A stretch of 64,000 bases of DNA from NCBI RefSeq assembly GCF_003148905.1, contig NZ_QGHC01000002.1, forward strand, positions 124,001-188,000, written 5' to 3'. The first letter of the stretch is position 1, and every line of letters starts with the position of its first letter. Positions 1-9,643 of the stretch are shown here, piece after piece. Source of the DNA: Fulvimonas soli. GTDB lineage: Bacteria > Pseudomonadota > Gammaproteobacteria > Xanthomonadales > Rhodanobacteraceae. The position numbers and the translations under genes are program-made. The notes beneath the pieces were generated by a model. It was not told the origin of the DNA. It saw only the letters and a program-made list of their open reading frames with translations, and did not search any database.

Positions 1-1118
<1,118 letters not shown>

Positions 1119-1133
1119 GATCCAATCTAAAAA

Positions 1134-1163
1134 AGTATATCAGCGGGCCGTTTGCAGCGACAA
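1134..1163 (-). promoter_or_regulatory. Predicted promoter of the ATP synthase operon
   Basis: On the minus strand TTGTCG (1163-1158) and TATACT (1139-1134) are separated by 18 bases, a sigma-70-type arrangement. Transcription would start near 1127, leaving a leader of about 9 bases before the atpI GTG at 1118. Seen by eye only. Confidence 0.6.
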
Positions 1164-1216
1164 GCCGCGCGGCTGCGACATCTTGTCCGGCGCGGCCCGC
1201 CGTTCATGCTCCGCGC

Positions 1217-1249
1217 GCAAAGAAAAGGGCCGGTCACATGGACCGGCCC
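1217..1249 (-). terminator. Rho-independent terminator of the phasin gene
   Basis: Perfect 9-bp stem GGGCCGGTC/GACCGGCCC (1227-1235 with 1241-1249), 5-base loop, followed on the minus strand by the T-rich run TTTTCTTTG. It lies 50 bases past the phasin stop codon. Confidence 0.85.
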
Positions 1250-1299
1250 GGCGGCGTCGCAAGAGGGGGAGGGAGGCGGGCGGCGCCGGATGAAACGTG

Positions 1300-1689
1300 T
1301 TACTTGGCGGCGGCCTTCTTGGCCTCGACCACCGGCGCGGTCACGGCTTCCTTGACCACCTGCTGCTGCTCCTTGGCCAGCTCGCCGAGGGACTCGGCGG
1401 TCTTCTGCGTGACGGCGAGGATCTCGCGCGCCACCGTCACCGCGCGCTCGGCGCTGTCGCGGTTCAGGGCGAAGCCCTTTTCCCACAGCCCGCGCAGGCC
1501 ATCGGCGGTGCGCGCCTCGGCGGCGACGGCGAAGAAATCGTTGGCGGCGGCGGACTGCTTCTCCAGCACGCCCAGCTGCAGGCCGGCGATCTGCTCCAGG
1601 CCCTGCAGGGCGATCGACTGCGCCTTGAAGGCGCCGTCGGCGAACTGGCGTGCGTAGGCGAACACCTGGCTGTTGAGTTGCTGCGTCAT
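1300..1689 (-). CDS. Phasin family protein
   Basis: A 129-residue, mostly helical and amphipathic protein with the phasin look: N-terminal QQLNSQVFAYARQFADGAF, an ALQGLEQIAGLQL heptad-like region, and an Ala/Lys tail ending EAKKAAAK. Phasins coat polyhydroxyalkanoate granules or act as general granule- or membrane-associated proteins. No PHA synthase gene is in view, so the partner is unknown. The start at ATG 1689 has GAGGGG about 9 bases upstream. It is a single-gene unit with its own terminator (1217-1249). Confidence 0.8.
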   Translation of the reverse strand: MTQQLNSQVFAYARQFADGAFKAQSIALQGLEQIAGLQLGVLEKQSAAANDFFAVAAEARTADGLRGLWEKGFALNRDSAERAVTVAREILAVTQKTAESLGELAKEQQQVVKEAVTAPVVEAKKAAAK

Positions 1690-1844
1690 GATGCTTGACC
1701 CCTCGCGATGAGGTTGGGAAGTGGGATCAAGCCTAGCAAGGCTTTTTGTGCAATGCAATATATTTTTTCTTACCGCCCCGTTTCATCCATAGAAGTTATT
1801 TATTTACATTGTGTTACATAACGACCTCGTGTTGCCGCACCGCG

Positions 1845-2207
1845 TCAAAGGCTGGCTCGGCTGCAGCTGGCGCCGGCGGTGCAGGTCTCGTGCACGACCA
1901 CCTTGTCCAGCCCCGGCAGCGCCGGCTCCAGGCGGCTGAAGATCCAGCGCGCCAGGTTCTCGCTGGTCGGGTTCTCCAGGCCCTCGACGTCGTTGAGGTA
2001 GTGGTGGTCCAGCCGTTCGAACAGCGGCGCGAAGGCCGCCTTGACGTCGGCGAAGTCCATCACCCAGCCCAGGGCCGGATCGGGTTCGCCCTCGACGTGC
2101 ACCTCGATGCGGAAGGAATGCCCATGCAGGCGCGCGCACTTGTGTCCCGCCGGCACGTTCGGCAGGCGGTGGGCAGCTTCGATCTGGAACACCTTGAAGA
2201 TGTGCAT
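1845..2207 (-). CDS. queD: 6-carboxy-5,6,7,8-tetrahydropterin synthase (QueD)
   Basis: Converts 7,8-dihydroneopterin triphosphate to 6-carboxy-tetrahydropterin, the first committed step of queuosine (7-deazaguanine) synthesis in the cytoplasm. The 120-residue length is standard for the family. Zinc ligands H13, H28 and H30 are visible, with the catalytic cysteine C24 in the C-x3-H-G-H motif, the dimer-stabilising DHHYLND segment in the middle, and a C-terminal VVHETCTAG motif. The gene stands alone between the phasin and tRNA-Met. Other queuosine genes are not in the window. Confidence 0.93.
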   Translation of the reverse strand: MHIFKVFQIEAAHRLPNVPAGHKCARLHGHSFRIEVHVEGEPDPALGWVMDFADVKAAFAPLFERLDHHYLNDVEGLENPTSENLARWIFSRLEPALPGLDKVVVHETCTAGASCSRASL

Positions 2208-2279
2208 GGCCTCGGAACACCTGGCGCGGCGCGGGACGATACGCCCGCCGCGCAGCAGTCTTCCGGGAAAATCAAGGCA

Positions 2280-2356
2280 TGGTGGCTATGGGTGGACTCG
2301 AACCACCGACCCCAGCATTATGAGTGCTGTGCTCTAACCGGCTGAGCTACATAGCC
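2280..2356 (-). tRNA. tRNA-Met (elongator, anticodon CAU)
   Basis: 77-nt cloverleaf on the minus strand with encoded CCA. Acceptor stem GGCTATG pairs with CATAGCC; the anticodon stem-loop is CAGCA-CTCATAA-TGCTG (anticodon CAT); the T arm contains GTTCGAGTC. The body closely resembles E. coli elongator tRNA-Met and has a paired first acceptor base, so it is not the initiator. The second CAU tRNA in this window (36258) has a different body and is tRNA-Ile2. Confidence 0.95.
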
Positions 2357-2525
2357 AAGCGATGTCGCCGTGCGAATCGACCGATCCCGGCGGGGCGCGG
2401 CAGTTTAGTCGCGCGGACGACCACGATCAAGCCCTCGCTTGTCGCTGCTTCGGCGGCTGTGCTTGAATCGGCGCGGGTGGCGATGCGCGCCGCAAGGGTC
2501 GCGCGCCGCCGCTCCTGGAGGCTAC

Positions 2526-3071
2526 ATGATCGACGTCGACGGCTACCGTCCCAATGTGGGCATCGTCCTGTTGAACGGGGACGGCCGCCTGTTCTGGGCG
2601 CGCCGCGTCAGCCGCGACGGCTGGCAGTTCCCGCAGGGCGGCATGCGCAGCGACGAGACGCCGCTGGAGGCGATGTACCGCGAGCTGCAGGAGGAAACCG
2701 GCCTCGCGCCGCAGCACGTGGAGGTGCTGGCCAGCACCCGCGGCTGGCTGCGCTACCGGCTGCCGAGCCGCTACGTGCGCCGCCACCAGCGGCCGACCTG
2801 CATCGGCCAGAAGCAGGTCTGGTTCCTGCTGCGGCTGGTCGGCGGCGAGCAGGCGCTGCGGCTGGACGCCGGCGAGAAGCCCGAGTTCGACCTCTGGCGC
2901 TGGGTGGACTTCTGGTACCCGGCGCGCCACGTGGTGAGCTTCAAGCGCGGCGTGTACGAGCGCGCGCTGCGCCATTTCGCGCCGGTGGTGGAATCGCTGC
3001 TCAGCGTGCAGCTGGGCAACCTGCCGCCGGAGCCGGCGCGCGACGGCGGCGGCGACTGCGCGGCCGCCTGA
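2526..3071 (+). CDS. rppH: RNA pyrophosphohydrolase RppH (Nudix)
   Basis: Removes pyrophosphate from the 5' end of triphosphorylated transcripts and so triggers RNase E decay. The protein is 181 residues. It opens with the family signature [17 protein letters not shown] and carries a full Nudix box at about residues 38-60 (GG-x5-E-x7-REL-x-EE-x-G). The ATG at 2526 is chosen over an upstream in-frame TTG because homologues begin at [10 protein letters not shown] and a GGAGG sequence sits a few bases before it. The C-terminus is short and low in complexity, as is usual. Confidence 0.94.
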   Translation: MIDVDGYRPNVGIVLLNGDGRLFWARRVSRDGWQFPQGGMRSDETPLEAMYRELQEETGLAPQHVEVLASTRGWLRYRLPSRYVRRHQRPTCIGQKQVWFLLRLVGGEQALRLDAGEKPEFDLWRWVDFWYPARHVVSFKRGVYERALRHFAPVVESLLSVQLGNLPPEPARDGGGDCAAA

Positions 3072-3086
3072 GCCCCGGCCGGACGG

Positions 3087-3115
3087 TTGACAATCATTCG
3101 CATTTGCATTCCAAT
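3087..3115 (+). promoter_or_regulatory. Fur-box-overlapped promoter of bfd
   Basis: TTGACA at 3087-3092 is followed 17 bases later by TCCAAT (3110-3115). Bases 3089-3107 (GACAATCATTCGCATTTGC) match the 19-bp Fur consensus at 14 positions and cover the -35 and spacer, so Fur-Fe(II) would block the promoter. Iron repression of bfd is the known pattern in other proteobacteria. The predicted start point falls at or next to the bfd ATG. Confidence 0.7.
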
Positions 3116-3122
3116 GCGCCGC

Positions 3123-3323
3123 ATGTACATCTGCCTGTGCAACGCCGTCACCGATCACGACATCCGCCGCGCGGTCGCCGACGGCACGCGCTCGTTCGCG
3201 GAGCTGCAGGGCCGCACCGGCTGCTCGGACTGCTGCGGCACCTGCGAATCGGAAGCCCGCGCCTGCTTCGACCGCGCGGTCGGGCAGACCGCGCTGCTGC
3301 CGCTGCCGGCCGTCCCGGCCTGA
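3123..3323 (+). CDS. bfd: Bacterioferritin-associated ferredoxin
   Basis: A 66-residue [2Fe-2S] protein that delivers electrons to bacterioferritin to mobilise stored iron. Cysteines C4, C6, C38 and C41 match the cluster ligands of E. coli Bfd; additional cysteines are C34, C37 and C48. The N-terminus MYICLCNAVTDHDIR is typical. Start ATG 3123 was chosen for homology; ATG 3114 is in frame and possible. Neither has a Shine-Dalgarno, and the promoter position suggests a leaderless or nearly leaderless mRNA. Bacterioferritin follows 105 bases downstream. Confidence 0.92.
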   Translation: MYICLCNAVTDHDIRRAVADGTRSFAELQGRTGCSDCCGTCESEARACFDRAVGQTALLPLPAVPA

Positions 3324-3428
3324 TTCCCCCCACGCCGCGCACAATCCTCAATCGTTCTCGTTCCGTCATCGCGGCGGGCGGATTCGTATAGTTCCGGCGA
3401 CCCATCCCCGATCCGCCGGAGACAAGCC

Positions 3429-3899
3429 ATGAAAGGCGACGCCAAGGTCATCGAGTACCTCAACAAGGTGCTCTACAACGAGCTGACCGCGATCAGCCAG
3501 TATTTCCTGCACTACCGCATGTTCAAGGACTGGGGCTACCGGGAGCTGGCCGAGCACGAGTACAAGGAATCGATCGACGAGATGAAGCACGCCGATCGCC
3601 TGATCGAGCGCATCCTGTTCCTCGACGGCCTGCCCAACCTGCAGTACCTGGGCAAGCTGCGCATCGGCGAGAACCCGCTCGAATGCCTGCAGGGCGACCT
3701 CGACCTGGAGATGGCCGCCGCAGTGGACCTGCGCGCCGCCATCGCGCACAGCGAGGGCATCGCCGACTACGTCAGCCGCGACCTGTTCAAGGCCATCCTG
3801 CACGACGAGGAAGAGCACATCGACTGGCTGGAGACCCAGTTCGGCGTGGTCAAGGACATCGGCGCCGAGCGCTACCTGCAGAGCAAGCTGGGCGACTGA
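3429..3899 (+). CDS. bfr: Bacterioferritin
   Basis: Heme-containing 24-mer iron store. The protein is 156 residues, the standard length. All ferroxidase ligands are where expected: E18, E51, H54 and, in the [11 protein letters not shown] segment, the E127/H130 pair. M52 is the inter-subunit heme ligand, so this is a true bacterioferritin and not a plain ferritin. It follows bfd, its electron donor. AGACA lies just before the ATG. An AT-richer stretch with TATAGT at 3387-3392 may give it a separate promoter. Confidence 0.95.
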   Translation: MKGDAKVIEYLNKVLYNELTAISQYFLHYRMFKDWGYRELAEHEYKESIDEMKHADRLIERILFLDGLPNLQYLGKLRIGENPLECLQGDLDLEMAAAVDLRAAIAHSEGIADYVSRDLFKAILHDEEEHIDWLETQFGVVKDIGAERYLQSKLGD

Positions 3900-3992
3900 G
3901 GCGCACCGGGCGGCGCCCGAAAGCGTGCCGCCGTTCCTTGACGCTGCGCGCGGCCCGGGGCTATACCGGCGCTTTTCCCGGACAGCTTCCGC

Positions 3993-4742
3993 ATGGCCTC
4001 ACGCCCGCCGCCGCGTTACGTCGTGCGCACGCACGACGACGAAGCCTCCCGGCGCCGGCGCCGATGGTGGCTGGGCGCCGCCTGGCTGGGCAGCCTGGCG
4101 CTGACCGTCGCGCTCACCGCCGCGGCCGGCTGGCGCGATGCCGCGCCGGCCGGCGGCGACCGCCGCGCCCTCGCGCGGCTGGCCGCCGAGAACGAGGACC
4201 TGAAGCAGCAGCTGGCCAACCTGCAGCGCTCGCAGCAGGTCAACGAGATCGCCACCAAGGCCCTGCGCGGCACGCTGGCCGAGCGCGAGGAGGAGATCAA
4301 CGGCCTGCGCACCGACCTCGGCTTCTACGCCCGGCTGGTCGGCGGCGACGCGCAACGCCAGGGCCTCAAGGTGCAGGAGGTGCACCTGCAGCCGGTGGCC
4401 GGCTCGACCGGCTGGAACCTCACCGCGAGCCTGACCCAGAACGCGCGCCGCGGCGAGGAGGTCGCCGGCCTGCTCACGCTCAGCGTGGAGGGCCTGCGCG
4501 GCGACAAGGTGGTGCAGCTGGACTGGCCCACCCTCGGCGACCTCGCGCAGAAGGACGGCGTGCCGTTCCGCTTCAAGTACTTCCAGCAGCTGCACGCCAC
4601 CATCGTGCTGCCGCCGGACTTCCGCCCCACCCGCCTGCGCATCCACGCGCAGGCCGACGGCGCCGAGACGGCCGACCGCGTGGTCGCCTGGAACGAGGCG
4701 CTGGGCGGCAACCTCACCACCACGACCAGCCAGGGGATCTGA
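3993..4742 (+). CDS. DUF6776-type membrane-anchored coiled-coil protein
   Basis: Protein of 249 residues: a basic N-terminus, one membrane helix at about residues 25-45, a coiled coil at about 55-100 (LARLAAENEDLKQQLANLQ and following heptads), then a beta-rich C-terminal domain. It matches what I know as the DUF6776 family, which precedes bactofilin genes in Xanthomonadales. Here only one base separates it from the bactofilin, so the two are co-translated. The topology suggests an inner-membrane protein with its C-terminal domain in the periplasm. Biochemical role is unknown; a link to the bactofilin scaffold is inferred from position. Confidence 0.7.
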   Translation: MASRPPPRYVVRTHDDEASRRRRRWWLGAAWLGSLALTVALTAAAGWRDAAPAGGDRRALARLAAENEDLKQQLANLQRSQQVNEIATKALRGTLAEREEEINGLRTDLGFYARLVGGDAQRQGLKVQEVHLQPVAGSTGWNLTASLTQNARRGEEVAGLLTLSVEGLRGDKVVQLDWPTLGDLAQKDGVPFRFKYFQQLHATIVLPPDFRPTRLRIHAQADGAETADRVVAWNEALGGNLTTTTSQGI

Positions 4743-4743
4743 C

Positions 4744-5163
4744 ATGCTCAACCGCAAGCGCCAGGAGCGCCGACCCGACAGCCACGAGACCAGCCTGATC
4801 GCCCACGGCACCGTGATCGTGGGCGACCTGCGCTTCAGCGGCATGCTGCACCTGGACGGCCGCATCGAGGGCGCCGTGCTGGCGCAGGACGAGCACGCGG
4901 TGCTGACGGTGAGCGAGCGCGGCCACGTGCAGGGCGAGATCCGCGTACCGCACGCGGTCATCAACGGCAGCGTGCACGGCGACATCCACGCCGGCGAGAA
5001 GCTGGAGCTGGCGACGCAGGCGCGCGTGCACGGCGACGTGTACTACCGCACGCTGGAAATGGCCGCCGGCGCCCAGGTCAACGGCCGCATGAGCCACCAG
5101 CCGGCGGAGACCGCCACCCGCGAGCTGCCGGCGCCGGCGCTGGACGAGGCCGTGCCGGCCTGA
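4744..5163 (+). CDS. Bactofilin (polymer-forming cytoskeletal protein)
   Basis: Bactofilins self-assemble without nucleotide into filaments that place cell-wall or polar proteins. This 139-residue protein has a short basic N-terminal tail, a central right-handed beta-helix domain (about residues 15-115) with the repeating pattern of small hydrophobics and glycines ([40 protein letters not shown]), and a Pro/Ala-rich C-terminal tail. It follows the membrane coiled-coil gene by one base, and erpA follows. Family call is firm; cellular role in this species is not known. Confidence 0.9.
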   Translation: MLNRKRQERRPDSHETSLIAHGTVIVGDLRFSGMLHLDGRIEGAVLAQDEHAVLTVSERGHVQGEIRVPHAVINGSVHGDIHAGEKLELATQARVHGDVYYRTLEMAAGAQVNGRMSHQPAETATRELPAPALDEAVPA

Positions 5164-5210
5164 ACGCGCTATCCTTGTGGCGGCCTCGCCGCAGCCGCAT
5201 ATCCGCCGTC

Positions 5211-5579
5211 ATGGAAACCATCGTCCCCGTCCCCGACTACCGTTCCGCCGGCGCGCCGCTGGTGTTCACCGAGGCGGCCGCCCGCAAGGTGCACGAGCTG
5301 ATCCAGGAGGAGGGCAACCCCGACCTCAAGCTGCGCGTGTACATCACCGGCGGCGGCTGCTCGGGTTTCCAGTACGGCTTCACCTTCGACGAGGCGCAGG
5401 CCGAGGACGACCTGGCGCTGAGCCGCGAGGGCGTCACCCTGCTGGTCGACCCGCTCTCGCTGCAGTACCTCGCCGGCGCCGAGATCGACTACGCCGAGAA
5501 CCTCTCCGGCGCGCAGTTCGTGATCCGCAATCCCAACGCCAGGACCACCTGCGGCTGCGGCTCCTCGTTCTCCACCTGA
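5211..5579 (+). CDS. erpA: Iron-sulfur cluster insertion protein ErpA
   Basis: A-type carrier that hands Fe-S clusters to client enzymes. The 122-residue protein carries the three invariant cysteines: C50 in [11 protein letters not shown] and C114/C116 in TTCGCGSSF. The start at ATG 5211 is preferred over an upstream in-frame TTG because the family begins close to this point. It is followed 19 bases later by nudC. Together with bfd/bfr it makes a small iron-related cluster, although only bfd shows a Fur box. Confidence 0.94.
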   Translation: METIVPVPDYRSAGAPLVFTEAAARKVHELIQEEGNPDLKLRVYITGGGCSGFQYGFTFDEAQAEDDLALSREGVTLLVDPLSLQYLAGAEIDYAENLSGAQFVIRNPNARTTCGCGSSFST

Positions 5580-5598
5580 GCAGACCCGCCGCCGGCCG

Positions 5599-6558
5599 AT
5601 GAGCAGTGCCAGCCTCAACGTCTTCGCCGGCCTCAGCCTGGTGCTGGACCGCGTGGCCGAACGCCGCGACGAAGCCGACTGGGTGGACGCGCTGGCCGCC
5701 TCGGCCGAGGCGCGCTACCTGCTGCTCGACCCGGCCGGCGAGACCTGGCTGCACGAGGCCGGCGAGGCCCTGCGCTGGCTGAGCGACGCCGAGCGGCGCG
5801 CGCTGCTGCCGGCGCAGCCCGTGGCCAGCCTGCTCGGCCTGGCCGGCGGGCGAGCGCACTTCCTGCTGGCCCTGGACGCTGCCGACGCGCTGGACGAGCT
5901 GGACACGCGGCTGGCGGCGCGCCGCGCGAACCTGCGCGAGGCCGGCCTGCGCCTGTCCGCCGACGAGGCCGGGCTGTTCGCCTACGCCAAGGGCCTGGCG
6001 CACTGGCAGCGCGAGACGCGCTACTGCGCCGCCTGCGGCGCGCCGCTCAGGCTGGTCGCCAGCGGCCACCGCGCGCAGTGCACCAACCCGGCCTGCGGCC
6101 GCCTGCACTTCCCGCGCACCGACGCGGCGGTCATCGTGATCGTCGAGCACGAGGGCGCCTGCCTGCTCGGCCGCCAGGCCGGCTGGCCGCCGGGGCGCTA
6201 TTCCACCCTGGCCGGCTTCGTCGAGCCGGGCGAGTCGCTGGAGGACGCCGTGCGCCGCGAGGTGGCGGAGGAATCCGGCGTGCCGGTCGACGAGGTGCGC
6301 TACCACTCCTCGCAGCCCTGGCCGCTGCCGGCCTCGCTGATGGTCGGCTTCACCGCCACCGCGCGCTCGCGCGCGATTCGGCGGCGCGACGGAGAGCTGG
6401 AGGACGCGCGCTGGTTCACCCCCGCGGACATCGCCGCCGGCCTCGCCGACGGCAGCCTGGCGATGCCCTCGCGGCTGTCGGTGTCCTACCGGCTGATCGC
6501 GCACTGGCTGCGCGAGCGCGCCGGGCTGGAGCTCGACGCGCTCGTCGCCGGGCGCTGA
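5599..6558 (+). CDS. nudC: NAD(+)/NADH diphosphatase and RNA deNADding enzyme NudC
   Basis: Nudix hydrolase that cleaves NADH to NMNH and AMP and removes NAD caps from RNA. At 319 residues it has the N-terminal domain, a zinc ribbon (C143, C146, C161, C166), the Nudix box at about residues 206-228 (G-x5-E-x7-RE-x2-EE-x-G) and, directly after, the NudC-defining SQPWPLPASLM motif near residue 238. It follows erpA closely and may share its transcript. Confidence 0.94.
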   Translation: MSSASLNVFAGLSLVLDRVAERRDEADWVDALAASAEARYLLLDPAGETWLHEAGEALRWLSDAERRALLPAQPVASLLGLAGGRAHFLLALDAADALDELDTRLAARRANLREAGLRLSADEAGLFAYAKGLAHWQRETRYCAACGAPLRLVASGHRAQCTNPACGRLHFPRTDAAVIVIVEHEGACLLGRQAGWPPGRYSTLAGFVEPGESLEDAVRREVAEESGVPVDEVRYHSSQPWPLPASLMVGFTATARSRAIRRRDGELEDARWFTPADIAAGLADGSLAMPSRLSVSYRLIAHWLRERAGLELDALVAGR

Positions 6559-6625
6559 ACGCGCCGCGGTCGCGCGGCGGCGACCCGGTTCCTACAATGC
6601 GCGGCGTCCCCCGGGAGATTCCTGC

Positions 6626-7498
6626 ATGGCCATCCTTCTGCTCGCCGCCCTGGTCGCCCTCGGCCTGCTGCACGTCTGGCCGCGGCTGGCGCAGCGGCGC
6701 GCCGACCCGCTGTTCGGCCCGTGGCTGCGCCAGCTGGCCGACACCAGCGGCTGGGGGCGCGTGGTGCTGGCGGTGGGCGTGCCGCTGCTGCTCTGCGTCC
6801 TGCTCGAATGGCTGCTCGGCCGCTCGCCGCTGGGCGACCTCGCGCGGCTGCTGTTCGCCGTGCTGGTGCTGCTGTACTGCCTCGGCCCGCGCGAGTTCGA
6901 GGCGGATCTGGAGGCGATCCTCGCCGCGCCCGACCGCGTCGCCCGCGAGGCCGCGGCGCAGCGGCTGGCGCCCGACGCGGGCGACCGCGTCGCCTGGAAC
7001 GCGCACGCGCTGGGCGAGGCGATCGCGCTGGCCGCGCTGCGCCGGCGCTTCGGCGTGCTGCTGTGGTTCTTCCTGCTCGGCCCGGCCGGCGCGCTGCTGT
7101 ACCGGCTGGCGCAGACGCTGGGCCGCGAGGAGGACCTGCGGCTGGACCCGGCCGGTGGCCAGGCCGCGCGCTACCTGGCCAACGCGCTGGACTGGCTGCC
7201 GGCGCAGCTGCTGGTGTTCACCCTGGCGCTGGTCGGCCACTGGGACGCGGTGACCGGCGCCTGGCGACGCTGGCGCCAGGGCGCCGCCGCGGGCGACTGG
7301 TACGCGCGCGGCCCCGGCTTCCTCGGCGCCGCGGCCTGCGCCGACATCGCGGTGGAGATCGAGGCCGGCGACGGCTACGCGGAGGAGCGCGCCGACCCGC
7401 TGCTGGAACTGAAGCGCATGCGCAGCGCCTTCCTGCGCGCGCTGCTGGCCTGGCTGAGCGTGGTGGCGCTGGTGGTGCTGGGCGGCTGGATCGCCTGA
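6626..7498 (+). CDS. ampE: AmpE-like CobD-family membrane protein
   Basis: A 290-residue inner-membrane protein with hydrophobic segments at about residues 1-15, 48-95, 143-170 and 265-288. The central RRRFGVLLWFFLLGPAGALLYRL stretch is characteristic of AmpE, the membrane partner of AmpD in beta-lactamase regulation. No ampD is adjacent, so only the family is supported. GGAGA precedes the ATG by about 8 bases. The gene is followed by a long REP-type hairpin that may terminate its transcript. Confidence 0.82.
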   Translation: MAILLLAALVALGLLHVWPRLAQRRADPLFGPWLRQLADTSGWGRVVLAVGVPLLLCVLLEWLLGRSPLGDLARLLFAVLVLLYCLGPREFEADLEAILAAPDRVAREAAAQRLAPDAGDRVAWNAHALGEAIALAALRRRFGVLLWFFLLGPAGALLYRLAQTLGREEDLRLDPAGGQAARYLANALDWLPAQLLVFTLALVGHWDAVTGAWRRWRQGAAAGDWYARGPGFLGAAACADIAVEIEAGDGYAEERADPLLELKRMRSAFLRALLAWLSVVALVVLGGWIA

Positions 7499-7612
7499 GG
7501 CGGAGGCCTTTGGGGCCTGCCCACGATTTCCTCTGTGCCCCGCCGGAAGCCGCCCGCGGACGAGCCAGGCAAGAGCGCAGCAGCATGGCGGGAATGGGGC
7601 GATGGTTGGGGC

Positions 7613-7678
7613 ATCGCGGCCGGAGGCCGCTCCCACAAGGTCTGCGCGGCCCCTGCGGGAGCGGCCTCCGGCCGCGAT
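7613..7678. repeat. REP-type palindrome, family A (full hairpin)
   Basis: Two 22-base arms (7613-7634 and 7657-7678), perfectly complementary, around a 22-base loop; core GGGAGCGGCCTCCGGCCGCG. The same core occurs at 21304, 32417/32474 and 41764. It lies between the convergent ampE and MFS-acyltransferase genes, where it could stop transcription from both sides. Confidence 0.9.
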
Positions 7679-7768
7679 CAGCCTGACGCGAGACCGCCAA
7701 CGTGCTCGCCGAGGCCATGCCCCGCTGGCCTTCCTGACGCTCTCTCCCGGAAGATCTCGAGCAGGCCT

Positions 7769-9643
7769 TCAGGCCAGCTCGCCGCGCAGCATGCGCACGC
7801 GCGCCTCCAGCGCGTCCAGCCGCACCTGCGCGGGCGGCACCGGCGGGTCCGCCACCAGCTCCACCCGCGCGCGGAAGCGCCGCGGCAGGCGCGCGCGGCG
7901 CAGCATGTCGTCGCGCCGGCTCCACATGCTGCCCCACAGCCCGCGCAGCGCCATCGGCACCACCGGCACCGGGCGGCGCTCCAGGATGCGCAGCACGCCC
8001 GGCCGGAACGGCGCGACCGCGCCGTCGCGGGTCAGCCCGCCCTCGGGGAAGATGCACACCAGCTCGCCGTCGGCCAGCGCCGCGTCCACCGCGTCGTAGG
8101 CCCGCTGCAGCACCGCCGGGTCCTCCTTCTGCCCGGCGATCGGGATCGCCTTGGCGGTGCGGAACACGAAGCGCAGCAGCGGGATGTTGAAGATCCTGTA
8201 GTACATCACGAAGCGCACCGGGCGCCGCACGCAGGCCATCAGCAGCAGCGGGTCCATGAAGCTGACGTGGTTGCACACCAGCAGCGCCGGCCCCTCCTCG
8301 GGGATGCGGCCGAGGCCGTCCGCCCGCACCCGGTACAGCGTGTTCACCAGCACCCAGGTGATGAAGCGCATGATGAACTCGGGCACCAGGGTGAAGATGT
8401 ACGCCGCCACCGCCACGTTGAGCAGCGCGGCGGCGAGGAAGATCCGCGGCGCGTCGAGCCCCAGCGCGCCCAGCCCCAGGCCGAAGCCCGCCGCCAGCAC
8501 GATCAGCAGCGCGTTGAGGATGTTGTTGCCGGCGATGATGCGCGAGAGCTTCTCGCGCGGCGCGCGCGCCTGCACGAAGGCGAACAGCGGCACCACGTAG
8601 AAGCCGGCGAACACGCCGATCAGGGTGAGGTCCAGCGCCACGCGCCAGCTGCCCGGCGCGCGCAGGAACGCCAACCAGTCCAGCCCGTGCGCCGCCGCCG
8701 CGCCGTGCCGGGCCAGGTAGAGGTCCACGCCGAACGCGGTCAGCCCGAACGCGCCCAGCGGCACCAGGCCGATCTCCACGCGCCGCCCGGACAGCCGCTC
8801 GCACAGCAGCGCGCCGGCACCGGTGCCGATCGAGAACAGGGTCAGCACCAGCGTGTTCACCGAGCCGTCGCCGCCCAGCGCGTACTGCGTGTAGAGCGGC
8901 AGCTGCGCCACCAGCACGGTGCCGAAGAACCAGAACCAGGAGATGCCCAGCACCGCGTTGAACACCGCGCGGTCGGCGCGGGTGATGGCGAGCACGCGCG
9001 CGGTCTCGCCGAGCGGATTCCAGTTGAACCTGAGGTCCGGCGCGGTGGCCGGCGCGGGCGGGATGCGCCGGCTGGCCAGGTAGCCGGCCACCGCCACCGC
9101 GATCGTGGCCGCCGAGGCGGCCAGCGGCCCCGCGCCCGCGATCAGCATCAGCGAGTTGCCGGCGATCATGCCGACCAGCATCGCCAGCTGCGTGCCCATC
9201 TCCACCAGCCCGTTGCCGCCGACCAGCTCCTCCGGCCGGAGCGCCTGCGGCAGGATCGCGTACTTGATCGGCCCGAAGGTGGTCGAGTGCAGGCCCATCA
9301 TGAACAGCACCGCCAGCAGCAGCCCGGTGTGGTGGGTGTGGAAGCCCACCGCGGCGAGCAGCATCGCGCCGATCTCGAACAGCTTCACCCAGCGGATGAT
9401 GCGCGTCTTCTCGTACTTCTCCGCCAGCTGGCCGGCGGTGGCGGAGAACAGGAAGAACGGCAGGATGAACAGCGCCGGCGCGAGGTTGGTGTACAGCGCC
9501 ACCGTGCGCTCGCCCAGCCCCATCTGGAACGCCACCAGCATCACCATCGCGTTGCGGAACGCATTGTCGTTGAACGCGCCCAGCGCCTGGGTCCAGAAGA
9601 ACGGCGCGAAGCGGCGGCTGCCGAGCAGGGCGAATTGGCTCAT
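7769..9643 (-). CDS. MFS transporter fused to a PlsC-type acyltransferase
   Basis: One 624-residue protein with two parts. Residues 1 to about 400 form a 12-helix major facilitator related to the lysophospholipid transporter LplT (N-terminal FFWTQALGAFNDNAFRNA). Residues about 430-620 form a glycerophosphate/lysophospholipid acyltransferase with the HX4D motif NHVSFMD near residue 457 and FPEGGLTRDG near 532. The logical role is to flip lysophospholipids inward and re-acylate them. E. coli splits this between LplT and the larger Aas; the AMP-ligase part of Aas is missing here. The start MSQFALLGSRRFAP is typical of homologues. Confidence 0.87.
   Translation of the reverse strand: MSQFALLGSRRFAPFFWTQALGAFNDNAFRNAMVMLVAFQMGLGERTVALYTNLAPALFILPFFLFSATAGQLAEKYEKTRIIRWVKLFEIGAMLLAAVGFHTHHTGLLLAVLFMMGLHSTTFGPIKYAILPQALRPEELVGGNGLVEMGTQLAMLVGMIAGNSLMLIAGAGPLAASAATIAVAVAGYLASRRIPPAPATAPDLRFNWNPLGETARVLAITRADRAVFNAVLGISWFWFFGTVLVAQLPLYTQYALGGDGSVNTLVLTLFSIGTGAGALLCERLSGRRVEIGLVPLGAFGLTAFGVDLYLARHGAAAAHGLDWLAFLRAPGSWRVALDLTLIGVFAGFYVVPLFAFVQARAPREKLSRIIAGNNILNALLIVLAAGFGLGLGALGLDAPRIFLAAALLNVAVAAYIFTLVPEFIMRFITWVLVNTLYRVRADGLGRIPEEGPALLVCNHVSFMDPLLLMACVRRPVRFVMYYRIFNIPLLRFVFRTAKAIPIAGQKEDPAVLQRAYDAVDAALADGELVCIFPEGGLTRDGAVAPFRPGVLRILERRPVPVVPMALRGLWGSMWSRRDDMLRRARLPRRFRARVELVADPPVPPAQVRLDALEARVRMLRGELA

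Noticed and set aside
3340-3360. A second Fur box in front of bfr (CAATCGTTCTCGTT)
   Set aside because: Only about half of the consensus positions match, too weak to report as a site.
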